Shown piece by piece: positions 32,958 through 41,175 of a DNA stretch of 64,000 nucleotides. Under the pieces are notes generated by a model. It was given only the letters and a program-made list of their open reading frames with translations, did not search any database and was not told the origin of the DNA. How positions within the stretch are numbered: the first letter of the stretch is position 1; the number at the start of each line of letters is the position of its first letter. The DNA is from Phyllobacteriaceae bacterium (lineage in GTDB: Bacteria > Pseudomonadota > Alphaproteobacteria > Rhizobiales > Rhizobiaceae), in NCBI GenBank assembly GCA_016711085.1, contig JADJTR010000007.1, forward strand, positions 124,001 to 188,000, in the 5' to 3' direction. The translations under genes were made by a program, and so were the position numbers.

Positions 32958-34154
32958 TCATTTCCGCTTCCCGGCGCTGGCCGCGCGGCCTTCCTTCAGG
33001 CCGGGGCCGATATCGACGACGATTTGCGCACCCTCGGGCAGTCCGTCGACGACTTCGAGGCGCGAATCCTCGGTCCGATGGCGAATGGAAACGCGGCGCT
33101 TGCGCAGCGCGCCGTCTTCGATGGTCCACACCGTCGCTTCGCGGCCGTCATAGGCGGAGACGGCGGTTTCGGGCGCCAGAAGCGCATTGTCCAGCGTGGC
33201 GACGGTGATCCAGAACTCGGCCTGCTCGCCGAGGAACACTTTCGCCGGTGGATTGTCGCCCTTGACGTAGATGCGCCGCTCCTCGTTGGCGCGGTCGCTT
33301 TCAAGACCGATGCGCAGGACCTTGCCGATGAACGTGTCGAGCGGGCGCGAACGGATGCGCGCCTCGACCGTCTGGCCTTCGACGATCGCGCCCGAACGGG
33401 CCTCGTCGACGAAGGCGAGGCCCCAATAGGTGGCCGGATCGACCAGGGTCATAATCGGGTCTCCGGCCTTGATCACGGCCCCGGGTTCCTTCAGGCGCTG
33501 CACCACCAGGGCGTCGAACGGCGCGAGAAGGGTGCGGTGGCCGAGCATCGTCTCCTCGAAGCCGAGCTGGGCGCGGGCGTCCTCCACTTGCGCCGTGGCA
33601 ACCTTGTTGTCGCTTTCGGCGACCGCGACATCGGCGGCCGCCACCGCCTCGTCGCGCAGCGCTTCCTCGGCCGCCTGGGCCGACACCACGTCCCGGTTCG
33701 CCAACTCCTGCTTGCGTTTGCTGGTTTCCTGTTTTTGCGCCAGCACGGCGCGCATTTTCGCCACCACGGAGGCCGACTTGTCGATGTTGACCTCGGCGAT
33801 GCGCACCGCCGTTTTCGCCTTGGCGACCTTGGCCTCCTGTTCGCCGGCGGCGAGGCGGGCGAGAACCTGGCCTTTCCGGACCAGATCGCCGTGATCGGCC
33901 TCGACGGCGACAAGCGTGGCGCCGACCTCGAAGCCGACATTGGAGACGACCCGCGCCTCGATGGTGCCGAGGCCGAAGACGCGCACGGCCACGTTCTTTT
34001 CCACAGTGGCCACGGCGAGCGCCAGCGGCCGGTTGGACCAGACGTAGAAACCGCCGGCGGCGACGGCGACGAGGACGGCGGCGAGCGCGGCGAGCCGGAG
34101 CCATTTGCCCAGGACGCCCGGCGGCGTGCGGGCGGCGGAGTGCTGGTCGGTCAT
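32958..34154 (-). CDS. HlyD/RND-type periplasmic adaptor
   Basis: A 398-residue membrane-fusion protein: cytoplasmic start MTDQHSAARTPPG, one transmembrane helix (about 20-40), lipoyl half (ADHGDLVRKGQVLARLAAGE), coiled coil (about 105-195), second lipoyl half (RTLLAPFDALVVQRLKEPGA), and beta-barrel with DGREATVWTIEDGALRKRRV. First gene of the exporter operon. An outer-membrane partner is not encoded here. Its promoter must lie in the 34155-34242 region between it and the hairpin repeat. Confidence 0.87.
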   Translation of the reverse strand: MTDQHSAARTPPGVLGKWLRLAALAAVLVAVAAGGFYVWSNRPLALAVATVEKNVAVRVFGLGTIEARVVSNVGFEVGATLVAVEADHGDLVRKGQVLARLAAGEQEAKVAKAKTAVRIAEVNIDKSASVVAKMRAVLAQKQETSKRKQELANRDVVSAQAAEEALRDEAVAAADVAVAESDNKVATAQVEDARAQLGFEETMLGHRTLLAPFDALVVQRLKEPGAVIKAGDPIMTLVDPATYWGLAFVDEARSGAIVEGQTVEARIRSRPLDTFIGKVLRIGLESDRANEERRIYVKGDNPPAKVFLGEQAEFWITVATLDNALLAPETAVSAYDGREATVWTIEDGALRKRRVSIRHRTEDSRLEVVDGLPEGAQIVVDIGPGLKEGRAASAGKRK

Positions 34155-34242
34155 GTATCTGCCTTTTCGAATATGGCGAAGCTACAGGGAAAACCGATCC
34201 ACGCCAGTTAAATTACGTTTAGCGAGGGATGGAGCAACCCAT

Positions 34243-34338
34243 TTTACCCCCACCCCCTGCCCCTCCCCTCAAGGGGGAGTGGAGACTGGCGCTGGTCTCC
34301 CTTCCCCCTTGAGGGGAGGGGCAGGGGGTGGGGGTAAA
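34243..34338. repeat. Large palindromic element (36-bp perfect arms)
   Basis: Arms at 34243-34278 and 34303-34338 are perfect inverted copies, each starting TTTACCCCCACCCCCTGCCC inward, separated by 24 bases. Within the loop GGAGAC (34281-34286) pairs with GTCTCC (34295-34300), extending the hairpin. The poly-C/poly-G strand bias is very different from nearby coding DNA. It resembles the interspersed palindromic (REP/MITE-like) units of alphaproteobacteria and may also act as a terminator for the antitoxin transcript. Confidence 0.8.
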
Positions 34339-34359
34339 TTTCTTTCCAAACGATTGCGA

Positions 34360-34632
34360 TTAATTGGGCCGGTCCGGCAAGGGCCGCAGCAGGAAATCCT
34401 CGGGCAGCGGCTCGTCGAAATCGTCGGCCACAAAGGGGAACGGCTTGTCGATGCCGCGCGCTTTCAGCCAGGCCTGCCCGGCTTCAAGATCGACGCCGCC
34501 GCGCTTCTTGTGCGGCACGAGATCGGGCGCCGGCCGGCCATTGCGGGTGACGATAATCGTCTCGCCGTCCTCGACCTCGCGGGCGAGTTCGGTCAAGCGG
34601 TTCTTGGCGTCGCGGATGGAGACGGTTTTCAT
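34360..34632 (-). CDS. Phd/YefM-family antitoxin, orphan
   Basis: A 90-residue antitoxin of the prevent-host-death type. It starts MKTVSIRDAKNRLTELAREV, then DGETIIVTRNGRPAPDLVPH, the DNA-binding part. The acidic C-terminus (VADDFDEPLPEDFLLRPLP) would neutralise a toxin, usually a PIN-domain VapC encoded directly downstream. Downstream there is only the large hairpin repeat and the exporter operon, so the toxin is missing. The ATG at 34632 is chosen by homology. Confidence 0.8.
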   Translation of the reverse strand: MKTVSIRDAKNRLTELAREVEDGETIIVTRNGRPAPDLVPHKKRGGVDLEAGQAWLKARGIDKPFPFVADDFDEPLPEDFLLRPLPDRPN

Positions 34633-34852
34633 GGGGCAGGAGTGTGACGGCATGGGGCTACGAGGTCAAGTAGAAGGCGACGATGACGTATTAGCGATAG
34701 TTGGGACCGAGCACACCGAATGAGGCGGCATCCCTGTTACTTATTTGATTGTAATTCAATTTAGAGATTAAAATATTTTCGGAGAAATGATGAGTGATTC
34801 CGAATCACGCGGAAGCCATGCGACGTCATAAATGCCAATTATTCGAATAATT

Positions 34853-35734
34853 CTAGTTTTCATTGAGACCGAATGGTTGACGAGTGTGCAAGCGTTCTTT
34901 CCATGTCCCTTCGAGTTTAATCACTTCATCCGGCGGCATATCCGGTGATACGCGCTGCAGTATCGTAAATTGGAAATTTCTTGGGTCTCTTTCTCGCAGG
35001 AGACTATTGCCGCCATGACCGGTATTACTATAATTGACCCAGCGCCCAAGGATATTACTCGCACCATAGGCTGATCCAACATAACTTTTACCGTCGTGGC
35101 TGTCAAAAATCAGATAAACTCCGCGCCATTGGGACAGGATCGCCTTCCAGTATGATGGAAGAATGGAAATATCCGACCAAGAGAGATTGATTTCTTCCCA
35201 AGGCGGCATCACCTGAACAAGTGCGTTGTCTTCGAGCACCGAAATCACTGGCAAAATGTTGCGGTGCGCTCGCCGCCACCACGATCTTTCGGGCGGCGGC
35301 CAACCAATAACCAGCTTTCCTTTCCATTCACTGTAAAAATCCGTTATAACAAGATCAAACCAATAATTATATGGGCGCACTAACGCCTCTTTTTCTGTAT
35401 ATCCTTCGTAATCGAAATTTTTTAATTCGATGCATTCCGGAATTTTCCAGTACTCATCTCTCGTCAAGCGGCGCGACTCACGTATCCAATAAAGCCCCAC
35501 AAAGAGGGCTTTTCCCGGCGCGTGTCCGATGAATGACGCAATATATTTGACGCCAAGCATTGCTTTTTCAAGCTTCTCGCTTTGGGTCTGCTGATACGCA
35601 TTGAAAACTTCAGGACGCTCAGCGGCCAACCACGGGAGGACACGTTTGAGTTTTGACTCAAACGGTCGATGCCGAAGTACGATTACGTCCAGCGGATTGA
35701 TTTTTTTAGATTCAAGTAGACTATTCAAGTTCAT
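34853..35734 (-). CDS. GIY-YIG nuclease-domain protein, low GC
   Basis: A 293-residue protein. The C-terminal ~95 residues show a GIY-YIG domain: WRGVYLIFDSHDGKSYVGSA (the family's 'GIY...YVG' core), an arginine in LGRWVNYSNTG, and the late glutamate in KLEGTWKERLHTRQP. The N-terminal ~200 residues are not recognised and contain many aromatic residues (WFDLVITDFYSEWKGK). Base composition is far more AT-rich than its surroundings, which indicates recent transfer. The start at 35734 lacks a clear ribosome site. Proteins with this architecture occur in accessory regions and may act in DNA defence, but this is not shown. Confidence 0.72.
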   Translation of the reverse strand: MNLNSLLESKKINPLDVIVLRHRPFESKLKRVLPWLAAERPEVFNAYQQTQSEKLEKAMLGVKYIASFIGHAPGKALFVGLYWIRESRRLTRDEYWKIPECIELKNFDYEGYTEKEALVRPYNYWFDLVITDFYSEWKGKLVIGWPPPERSWWRRAHRNILPVISVLEDNALVQVMPPWEEINLSWSDISILPSYWKAILSQWRGVYLIFDSHDGKSYVGSAYGASNILGRWVNYSNTGHGGNSLLRERDPRNFQFTILQRVSPDMPPDEVIKLEGTWKERLHTRQPFGLNEN

Positions 35735-36119
35735 CGTGTTCAATTTTTCATCGGAGAAATTATTTAAACGCTCCTAAATAAACCCGTGGCCCGGCGGAGC
35801 ACTGACAGAATTGTAATAGATATTGAGCGCCCTGTCACGCCGATGATGAGCGAAAAGTCGACGGTCTGAAAAACAATCTCCGCAAGGATGCAGTGGCGGT
35901 CGGCCTCGATAAACTTCTGATACAGACAAGGTCGTGAAATGTGCTCCTTGAGGTCAGCGAGGACGCTAAAAGGGGCGAATTCCTGTTCGCGACCGCAGAA
36001 GGCGCCCAATCCGCATGCCATGCGCAAGGTTCACGCAATAGCCGGCACAAACCCACTTTGATTGACTTCACCCCCCGCCCTTGCCACAAGCCGGCCCGAC
36101 ACGACGGACCCCTTATCCC
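35735..36119. other. AT-rich intergenic region between the GIY-YIG gene and prfC
   Basis: Short open frames occur on both strands, but none has a good ribosome site or recognisable similarity. The composition shifts from AT-rich to GC-rich across it, marking the right end of the acquired patch. The prfC promoter should lie near its right side. Confidence 0.5.
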
Positions 36120-37700
36120 ATGGCTTCAACCCTCGACACCGAAGTCGCCCGCCGGCGCACCTTCGCCATCATCGCCCATCCGGACGCCGGCAAGACGACG
36201 CTGACCGAAAAGCTGCTGCTGTTCGGCGGCGCCATCCAGCTCGCCGGCGAGGTCAAGGCCAAGAAGGACCGCATGAACACGCGCTCGGACTGGATGAAGA
36301 TCGAGCGCGAGCGCGGCATCTCGGTCGTCACCTCGGTGATGACCTTCGAATACGGCCCGCGCGTCTTCAACCTGCTCGACACGCCCGGCCACGAGGATTT
36401 CGCGGACGACACCTACCGCACGCTTTCGGCGGTCGATTTCGCCGTCATGGTCATCGACGGGGCCAAGGGCATCGAGCCGCGCACCTTGAAGCTGTTCGAG
36501 GTGTGCCGGCTGCGCGACATCCCGATCCTCACCTTCGTCAACAAGATGGACCGCGAAAGCCGCGACCCCTACGAGACGCTCGACGAAATCGAGGCCAAGC
36601 TGGCGCTCGACACCGCGCCGGTGACCTGGCCGATCGGGCGCGGCAAGAATTTCGCCGGCACCTATCATCTGAGGCAGAACGCCATTCGCGGCCACGACAA
36701 CGAGACCGAGCGCACGCCGGTGCACGGGCCGGATTCGAACCGCGTCACCCATCTGCTGCCCGAAAACGAGCGCGAGGCGTTCATCGAGGAGCTGGAGCTG
36801 GCGCGCGAGGCGTGCAAGCCGTTCGACGCGCAAGCCTTCCTCGAAGGCCATCTGACGCCGGTGTTCTTCGGCTCGGCGCTCCGGAACTTCGGCGTGCGCG
36901 ACCTGATCGAGGCGCTCGGCGACTGGGGGCCGAGCCCCCGCGACCAGGAGGCGGACGGGCGCACGGTCCACGCGACGGAAGAGGCGATGACCGCCTTCGT
37001 CTTCAAGATCCAGGCCAACATGGACCCGAACCACCGCGACCGCATCGCGTTTGCCCGCGTCTGCTCGGGTTCGCTGGAACGCGGCATGAAGGCGAAACTG
37101 GTGCGCACCGGCAAGACGTTGAGCCTGACCGCGCCGCAATTCTTCTTCGCGCGCGAGCGCATCACGGCGGACACGGCCTTTCCGGGCGACGTGGTCGGCA
37201 TCCCGAACCACGGCACGCTGCGCATCGGCGACACGCTGACCGAGGGCGAGGAACTCCTGTTTCGCGGCGTTCCGAACTTCGCGCCTGAAATCCTGCGCCG
37301 CGTGCGCCTCGGCGACGCGATGAAGGCGCGCAAGGTCAAGGAAGCGCTGCACCAGATGGCCGAGGAGGGCGTGGTGCAGCTGTTCGAGCCGGAGGACGGG
37401 TCTCCGGCCATCGTCGGCGTCGTCGGCGGTCTGCAGATCGACGTGCTGCGCGAGCGGCTGAAACAGGAATACGGGCTGGACGCCGATTTCGAAATGGCGC
37501 GCTTTTCCGTCTGCCGGTGGATTTCGGCCGACGACGGGGCCGAGCTCGACCGCTTCATGGCGGCGCAGCGTTCGGCCATCGCCCGCGACCTCGACGGCGA
37601 TCCGGTGTTTCTCGCCGAACACGGGTTTTCGCTGAATTACGAGGCGGAACGCTGGAAGGCGATCACATTCGCCGCCATCAAGGACTATCAGGCGGGCTAA
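36120..37700 (+). CDS. prfC: Peptide chain release factor 3
   Basis: A 526-residue translational GTPase that recycles RF1 and RF2 after termination. The GTPase motifs are AHPDAGKTT (P-loop), RERGISVVTSV (switch I), DTPGHEDF (switch II) and NKMDRESRDP. The RF3-specific C-terminal domain follows (VGVVGGLQIDVLRERLKQEY, RWISADDGAELDRF). The ATG at 36120 fits the usual 'RRRTFAIIAHPDAGKTT' start of the family. A strong hairpin lies downstream. Confidence 0.94.
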   Translation: MASTLDTEVARRRTFAIIAHPDAGKTTLTEKLLLFGGAIQLAGEVKAKKDRMNTRSDWMKIERERGISVVTSVMTFEYGPRVFNLLDTPGHEDFADDTYRTLSAVDFAVMVIDGAKGIEPRTLKLFEVCRLRDIPILTFVNKMDRESRDPYETLDEIEAKLALDTAPVTWPIGRGKNFAGTYHLRQNAIRGHDNETERTPVHGPDSNRVTHLLPENEREAFIEELELAREACKPFDAQAFLEGHLTPVFFGSALRNFGVRDLIEALGDWGPSPRDQEADGRTVHATEEAMTAFVFKIQANMDPNHRDRIAFARVCSGSLERGMKAKLVRTGKTLSLTAPQFFFARERITADTAFPGDVVGIPNHGTLRIGDTLTEGEELLFRGVPNFAPEILRRVRLGDAMKARKVKEALHQMAEEGVVQLFEPEDGSPAIVGVVGGLQIDVLRERLKQEYGLDADFEMARFSVCRWISADDGAELDRFMAAQRSAIARDLDGDPVFLAEHGFSLNYEAERWKAITFAAIKDYQAG

Positions 37701-37761
37701 TGTGGCACTATATTCGCGTATGCTTCAATCGGCGACATTGACATCGCCAGGAATTGCGCAA

Positions 37762-37798
37762 GAAAAAAGGCGCATGCAGGGGGCAATCCCGCATGCGC
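37762..37798 (-). terminator. Minus-strand rho-independent terminator between prfC and luxR
   Basis: GCGCATGC (37770-37777) and GCATGCGC (37791-37798) form an 8-bp stem that can extend through GGG/CCC inside. On the minus strand it is followed by six T residues (AAAAAA on the plus strand at 37763-37768). It may close prfC on the plus strand as well, but the T-run favours a minus-strand transcript, for which no gene is known. Confidence 0.6.
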
Positions 37799-37935
37799 TT
37801 GTCAGTTGTATCCGATTCCGCGGCAATGCCGGGTCTGATCATCTGACAGACGCAGCGGCTTTGTCGCAATATGAGGATTTCCCGGTAGAGGCCGAACCAC
37901 GCCGAAGGCCATGCAGGAAATCGGGAGCAGGCGGC

Positions 37936-38700
37936 ATGAACAAGATCCACAATTTCGATCTTTCCGGCTTCCCGGGTTTATTGACGCCGTTGGCCATACC
38001 GGCGAGCGACGACGTCGAGACCCTGTGGTCGTGGCTTGAAAGCACGCTGCGGGCCAAGGCCGATGTCGAAGGCCTGTTCTATCTTGCCTATCCGGTCGGC
38101 GACGCCGGCGGCGATCCCGAGCAATTGATCGAACGCGCCATCTGGAAAACCTCCTATCCGCAGCACTATCTCGACGCGCTCTACGGCAATCCGCTGACCG
38201 ACGACCATTCTGCCCTGCACATGCTGAATACCGGGCAAATGAGTCGCTGGCACGATCCGGCCGAGCACGCGAAGATGACGCCGGGCGAGAAGCGCCGGGC
38301 CAGGATCGACGCCGAACACGGCATGGCGGTTGGCGCCTGTTTTCCGATTTTCAACAGTCGGGGCCGCATCTGCGGCGGCTTCGGCCTGCGCTCCGCCTCG
38401 CAGGACGCCGCCCGCTTCGACGGCGTGCTCGACGCCTTCGGCGCGCAGATCGGCCAGTTGTTGATCGCTTTCGACGCGCGCTTCCGCGGCCCCTTGGCGC
38501 AGACCGTTTACCGACTATCACCGCAGGAGCAGCGCGTGCTGGCCTCCGTCGCCGGCGGCCAGGCGGCCGACCGCACCGCGCACGCGCTTGGCCTCAAGCC
38601 CAAGACGGTCGAAGCCTATCTGCGTTCGGTACGCGGCAAGACCCAGTCGCTCAACACGGCGGAAGCCGTCGCCAAGGCGATTTTCTTCAACCTCGTCTGA
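37936..38700 (+). CDS. LuxR-family regulator (solo)
   Basis: A 254-residue regulator with an N-terminal autoinducer-binding-like domain (TSYPQHYLDALYGNPLTDDH, QMSRWHDPAEHAKMT, GACFPIFNSRGRICGGFGLR) and a C-terminal LuxR helix-turn-helix (YRLSPQEQRVLASVAGGQAA, ALGLKPKTVEAYLRSVRGKT). No luxI-type synthase is in the window, so it is a solo regulator that would sense a foreign or different ligand. The ATG at 37936 is chosen because the domain starts there; GCAGGCGG is a weak ribosome site. Confidence 0.78.
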   Translation: MNKIHNFDLSGFPGLLTPLAIPASDDVETLWSWLESTLRAKADVEGLFYLAYPVGDAGGDPEQLIERAIWKTSYPQHYLDALYGNPLTDDHSALHMLNTGQMSRWHDPAEHAKMTPGEKRRARIDAEHGMAVGACFPIFNSRGRICGGFGLRSASQDAARFDGVLDAFGAQIGQLLIAFDARFRGPLAQTVYRLSPQEQRVLASVAGGQAADRTAHALGLKPKTVEAYLRSVRGKTQSLNTAEAVAKAIFFNLV

Positions 38701-38935
38701 ATCCGGCCGGTCGACGCTGTGTTGCGCAATTGAGAACAATCGCCATACCTCAAAATGCGTTCGGATAAATTGTTTATTTTCAATTCGTTGATGCCATTTC
38801 CGCGTCGTCGTAGCCCGAGCCGCCTCGCACAGGCATGACAAACCGCTGACGGGCGGCGTCACCGGATTGTCAGCCGGCCGGCGCGATCCTCGGGAGGTCG
38901 TCATCACCGGCGACGCCAACACGAGGGAGACTGCC

Positions 38936-39139
38936 ATGACCATGACGATCCGCCTGGCGCTCGCCGCCGCGATCGCGCTTCCGGCGCTGTCGATCGCCAA
39001 AGCTTCCGTCGGTTCGGACGGGTTTTCCACTGGCCCTGAAAGCGGCAGCATCGTCGAAAAGCGCCCCAAGCCTCGCCAGAAGGGCGGCTCGGGTTGCGAC
39101 GATCCGCGCGATGTCATTGAACATCCGGAATGCCGCTGA
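38936..39139 (+). CDS. Small exported hypothetical protein
   Basis: A 67-residue protein with signal peptide (MTMTIRLALAAAIALPALSI) and a mature part rich in Gly, Ser and Lys, with two cysteines near the end (GSGCDDPRDVIEHPECR), possibly a disulfide. GAGGGAGA lies just upstream of the ATG. It ends in a strong terminator shared with the convergent TRAP operon. Function unknown. Confidence 0.6.
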   Translation: MTMTIRLALAAAIALPALSIAKASVGSDGFSTGPESGSIVEKRPKPRQKGGSGCDDPRDVIEHPECR

Positions 39140-39147
39140 GCGGAACC

Positions 39148-39179
39148 AGGAGGGGCGGGCCTTGCGGCCCGCTCCTCCT
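39148..39179. terminator. Convergent terminator between the small exported protein and dctM
   Basis: AGGAGGGGCGGGCC, loop TTGC and GGCCCGCTCCTCCT form a 14-bp stem with one mismatch. It lies between two convergent genes and touches the dctM stop codon. Confidence 0.7.
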
Positions 39180-40504
39180 CACATCATGCCCATCAGGCGC
39201 GGCAGGAACAGCGACAGGTCCGGCCAGTAGGTGACGATCAACAGGAAGGCAAGCATGGTCCAGAACCAGGGCAACGCCGATTTCGTCACTTCGGTCAGCC
39301 CCATTTTCGCGATGCCGCTGGCGACATAGAGGTTGAGCCCGACCGGCGGCGTGACCATGCCGCATTCCATGTTGACGACCAGCATGATGCCGAAATGCAC
39401 CGGATCGACCCCAAGCCGGACGGCGACGGGGAACAGGATCGGCGCGAAGATCAGCATGATTGCCGACGGCTCCATGAACATGCCGGCGCCGAGCAGGAGG
39501 ATGTTGACCGCCATCAGGAAGCCGTAGCGGCCAAGTCCGGCGTCGGCCATCCATGCAGCGATCGCCTGGGGAATGCCCTCATGCGTCATAAGGAAGGAAA
39601 ACAGCACCGCATTGGTGATGATGTAGAGCAGCATCGCGCTCATGTTGGCCGAAGCGAGCAGGACTTTCGGCACCTGGGCCAAAGTCAGGTCCTTGTAGAC
39701 GAAGACCGAGATGACGAAGGCATAGACCGCGCTCATTGCGGCGGCTTCGGTCGGCGTGAAGGCGCCGGAGTAAATACCGCCTATGACGATGGCGATCAGC
39801 GCCAGCCCCCAGAAAGAGCGGCCAAAGGCGGTCGCCATCTCGCTCCACGAGGCGCGCGGCAGGCGCGGATAGTCGTTGCGCCAGGCGCGCCAGAACGTGG
39901 TGAACCCGAGCATGAAAGCCAGCAACAGGCCCGGAACGACGCCGGCCATGAACAACTGGCCGACCGAGGCCGTGCCGACAGGCTCGCCGTTCGGGCCGGG
40001 ATAAGTCGAACCCGATGTCGCAACCGCATACATGACCATCACGATCGACGGCGGGATGAGGATGCCGAGCGCGCCGGCGGTGGATATGACGCCCGTGCCG
40101 AAGGATTTCGGAAAGCCCTGCTTGACCATCGCGGGAAGGATGATCGACCCGATGGCGACGACGGTCGCCGGGGAGGATCCCGAGACGGCGGCGAACAGGG
40201 CGCAAGCGAAGACCGCCGCCAGCGCCAGCCCGCCATGCCAGTGACCGACGACGGAGCGGGCGAAATCGATCATGCGTTTCGCCACGCCGCCATGGGTGAG
40301 GAAATTGCCGGCGAGAATGAAAAACGGGATCGCCATGATCTCGAATTTCTCGATCCCGGTGAACAGCTTCAGCGCCACCGATTCGATCGGCACCGCGGTG
40401 AAGGCGAACAGGAAGGTCAGCACGGTCAGGCCGAGCGCTATGGAAATCGGCATGCCGGTCAGCATCAACGCCAGCAACAGGGAAAAGATGATGATCGCGG
40501 TCAT
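39179..40504 (-). CDS. dctM: TRAP transporter large permease
   Basis: A 441-residue protein with about 12 helices that carries out sodium-coupled uptake in TRAP systems. Typical segments include IMAIPFFILAGNFLTHGGVA, FAAVSGSSPATVVAIGSIILPAM, GALGILIPPSIVMVMYAVAT, GAFTPTEAAAMSAVYAF and GMVTPPVGLNLYVASGIA. Last gene of dctPQM, with a four-base overlap to dctQ. The substrate is probably a C4-dicarboxylate, given the adjacent DctS/DctR. Confidence 0.93.
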   Translation of the reverse strand: MTAIIIFSLLLALMLTGMPISIALGLTVLTFLFAFTAVPIESVALKLFTGIEKFEIMAIPFFILAGNFLTHGGVAKRMIDFARSVVGHWHGGLALAAVFACALFAAVSGSSPATVVAIGSIILPAMVKQGFPKSFGTGVISTAGALGILIPPSIVMVMYAVATSGSTYPGPNGEPVGTASVGQLFMAGVVPGLLLAFMLGFTTFWRAWRNDYPRLPRASWSEMATAFGRSFWGLALIAIVIGGIYSGAFTPTEAAAMSAVYAFVISVFVYKDLTLAQVPKVLLASANMSAMLLYIITNAVLFSFLMTHEGIPQAIAAWMADAGLGRYGFLMAVNILLLGAGMFMEPSAIMLIFAPILFPVAVRLGVDPVHFGIMLVVNMECGMVTPPVGLNLYVASGIAKMGLTEVTKSALPWFWTMLAFLLIVTYWPDLSLFLPRLMGMM

Positions 40505-41103
40505 GCCGGCTGCTCCTCGACACCTTCGACGTGGCCATGGTCGTGGTGGGGCAGTTCGCCGGTCCGGCTGAACGACCAGGCAACCTGCAGGAAGCGGAAG
40601 CACATCAGGAACGAGCCGAACGGAACGGCGAGGTAGACGATCCACATCGGCAATTCGAGATCGGGCGAAACCTGTTCGGTGTGGGCGATTTCCCAGACGA
40701 AGGCGGCGCCGAGGGAGCCGACGATCGAGGTGAACAGCGCGCCGGCGAGGAGGCCGAACAGGATGAAGGGCCTGCGGCGCTCCGGCGTCAGCCTTTCGAT
40801 CAAGACATCGACGCCGACATGGATGCCGGTTCGCACGCCATAGGCGGCGCCGAATTTGGCCATCCAGATGAAAAGGTAGATGCACAGTTCCTGCGCCCAG
40901 GTCAGGTTGATCTCGCGCAGAACGCCGAAAATCGACTTGCCCAGGGCCAGTATCGTCTGCGAATCGTGCGTCCGGCCCCAGCCGATCAGTCCGGCCGCGC
41001 CGCTGATCGCATAACGGTGGACGACGGCGACGAAAATGATCGCCGTCGCCAGAGCGATCAATGTCGCGATGAGCGTTTCTTCGATGCGGTCAAGCCAGCG
41101 CAT
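40501..41103 (-). CDS. dctQ: TRAP transporter small permease
   Basis: A 200-residue four-helix protein. It has the small-permease features WLDRIEETLIATLIALATAI, the TWAQELCIYLFIWMAKFGAA segment and a last helix near MCFRFLQVAWSF. The region from 28 to 65 is longer than in many DctQ proteins and includes WGRTHDSQTILALGKSIF. The His/Asp-rich tail (HHDHGHVEGVEEQ) is unusual and might bind metal. It overlaps dctM by four bases and follows dctP with a hairpin in between. Confidence 0.88.
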   Translation of the reverse strand: MRWLDRIEETLIATLIALATAIIFVAVVHRYAISGAAGLIGWGRTHDSQTILALGKSIFGVLREINLTWAQELCIYLFIWMAKFGAAYGVRTGIHVGVDVLIERLTPERRRPFILFGLLAGALFTSIVGSLGAAFVWEIAHTEQVSPDLELPMWIVYLAVPFGSFLMCFRFLQVAWSFSRTGELPHHDHGHVEGVEEQPA

Positions 41104-41131
41104 GTCGCCCTCCTCCGGCGCATGGTGAGCC

Positions 41132-41154
41132 GGCCGGGCGCCCTCCGCCCGGCC
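41132..41154. terminator. Intercistronic hairpin between dctP and dctQ
   Basis: GGCCGGGCG, loop CCCTC, CGCCCGGCC: a perfect 9-bp stem without a T-run. Hairpins here often stabilise the upstream dctP message, raising binding protein over permease. Confidence 0.55.
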
Positions 41155-41175
41155 TTCCTGCCTCGCGCAGGCCGA

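Noticed and set aside
35764..36089. Short minus-strand frames between the GIY-YIG gene and prfC.
   Set aside because: No ribosome sites and no recognisable similarity; probably non-coding.
36126..37622. A 498-codon minus-strand open frame opposite prfC.
   Set aside because: Shadow of prfC; the sense strand has all the RF3 motifs.
37701..37720. TGGCAC...TCGC resembling a sigma-54 promoter before luxR.
   Set aside because: The -12 element lacks TTGC and the site is over 200 bases from the start codon.
38998..40636. Long plus-strand frames opposite the TRAP permease genes.
   Set aside because: Their translation is His/Arg/Gln-rich nonsense and the minus-strand proteins are clear.
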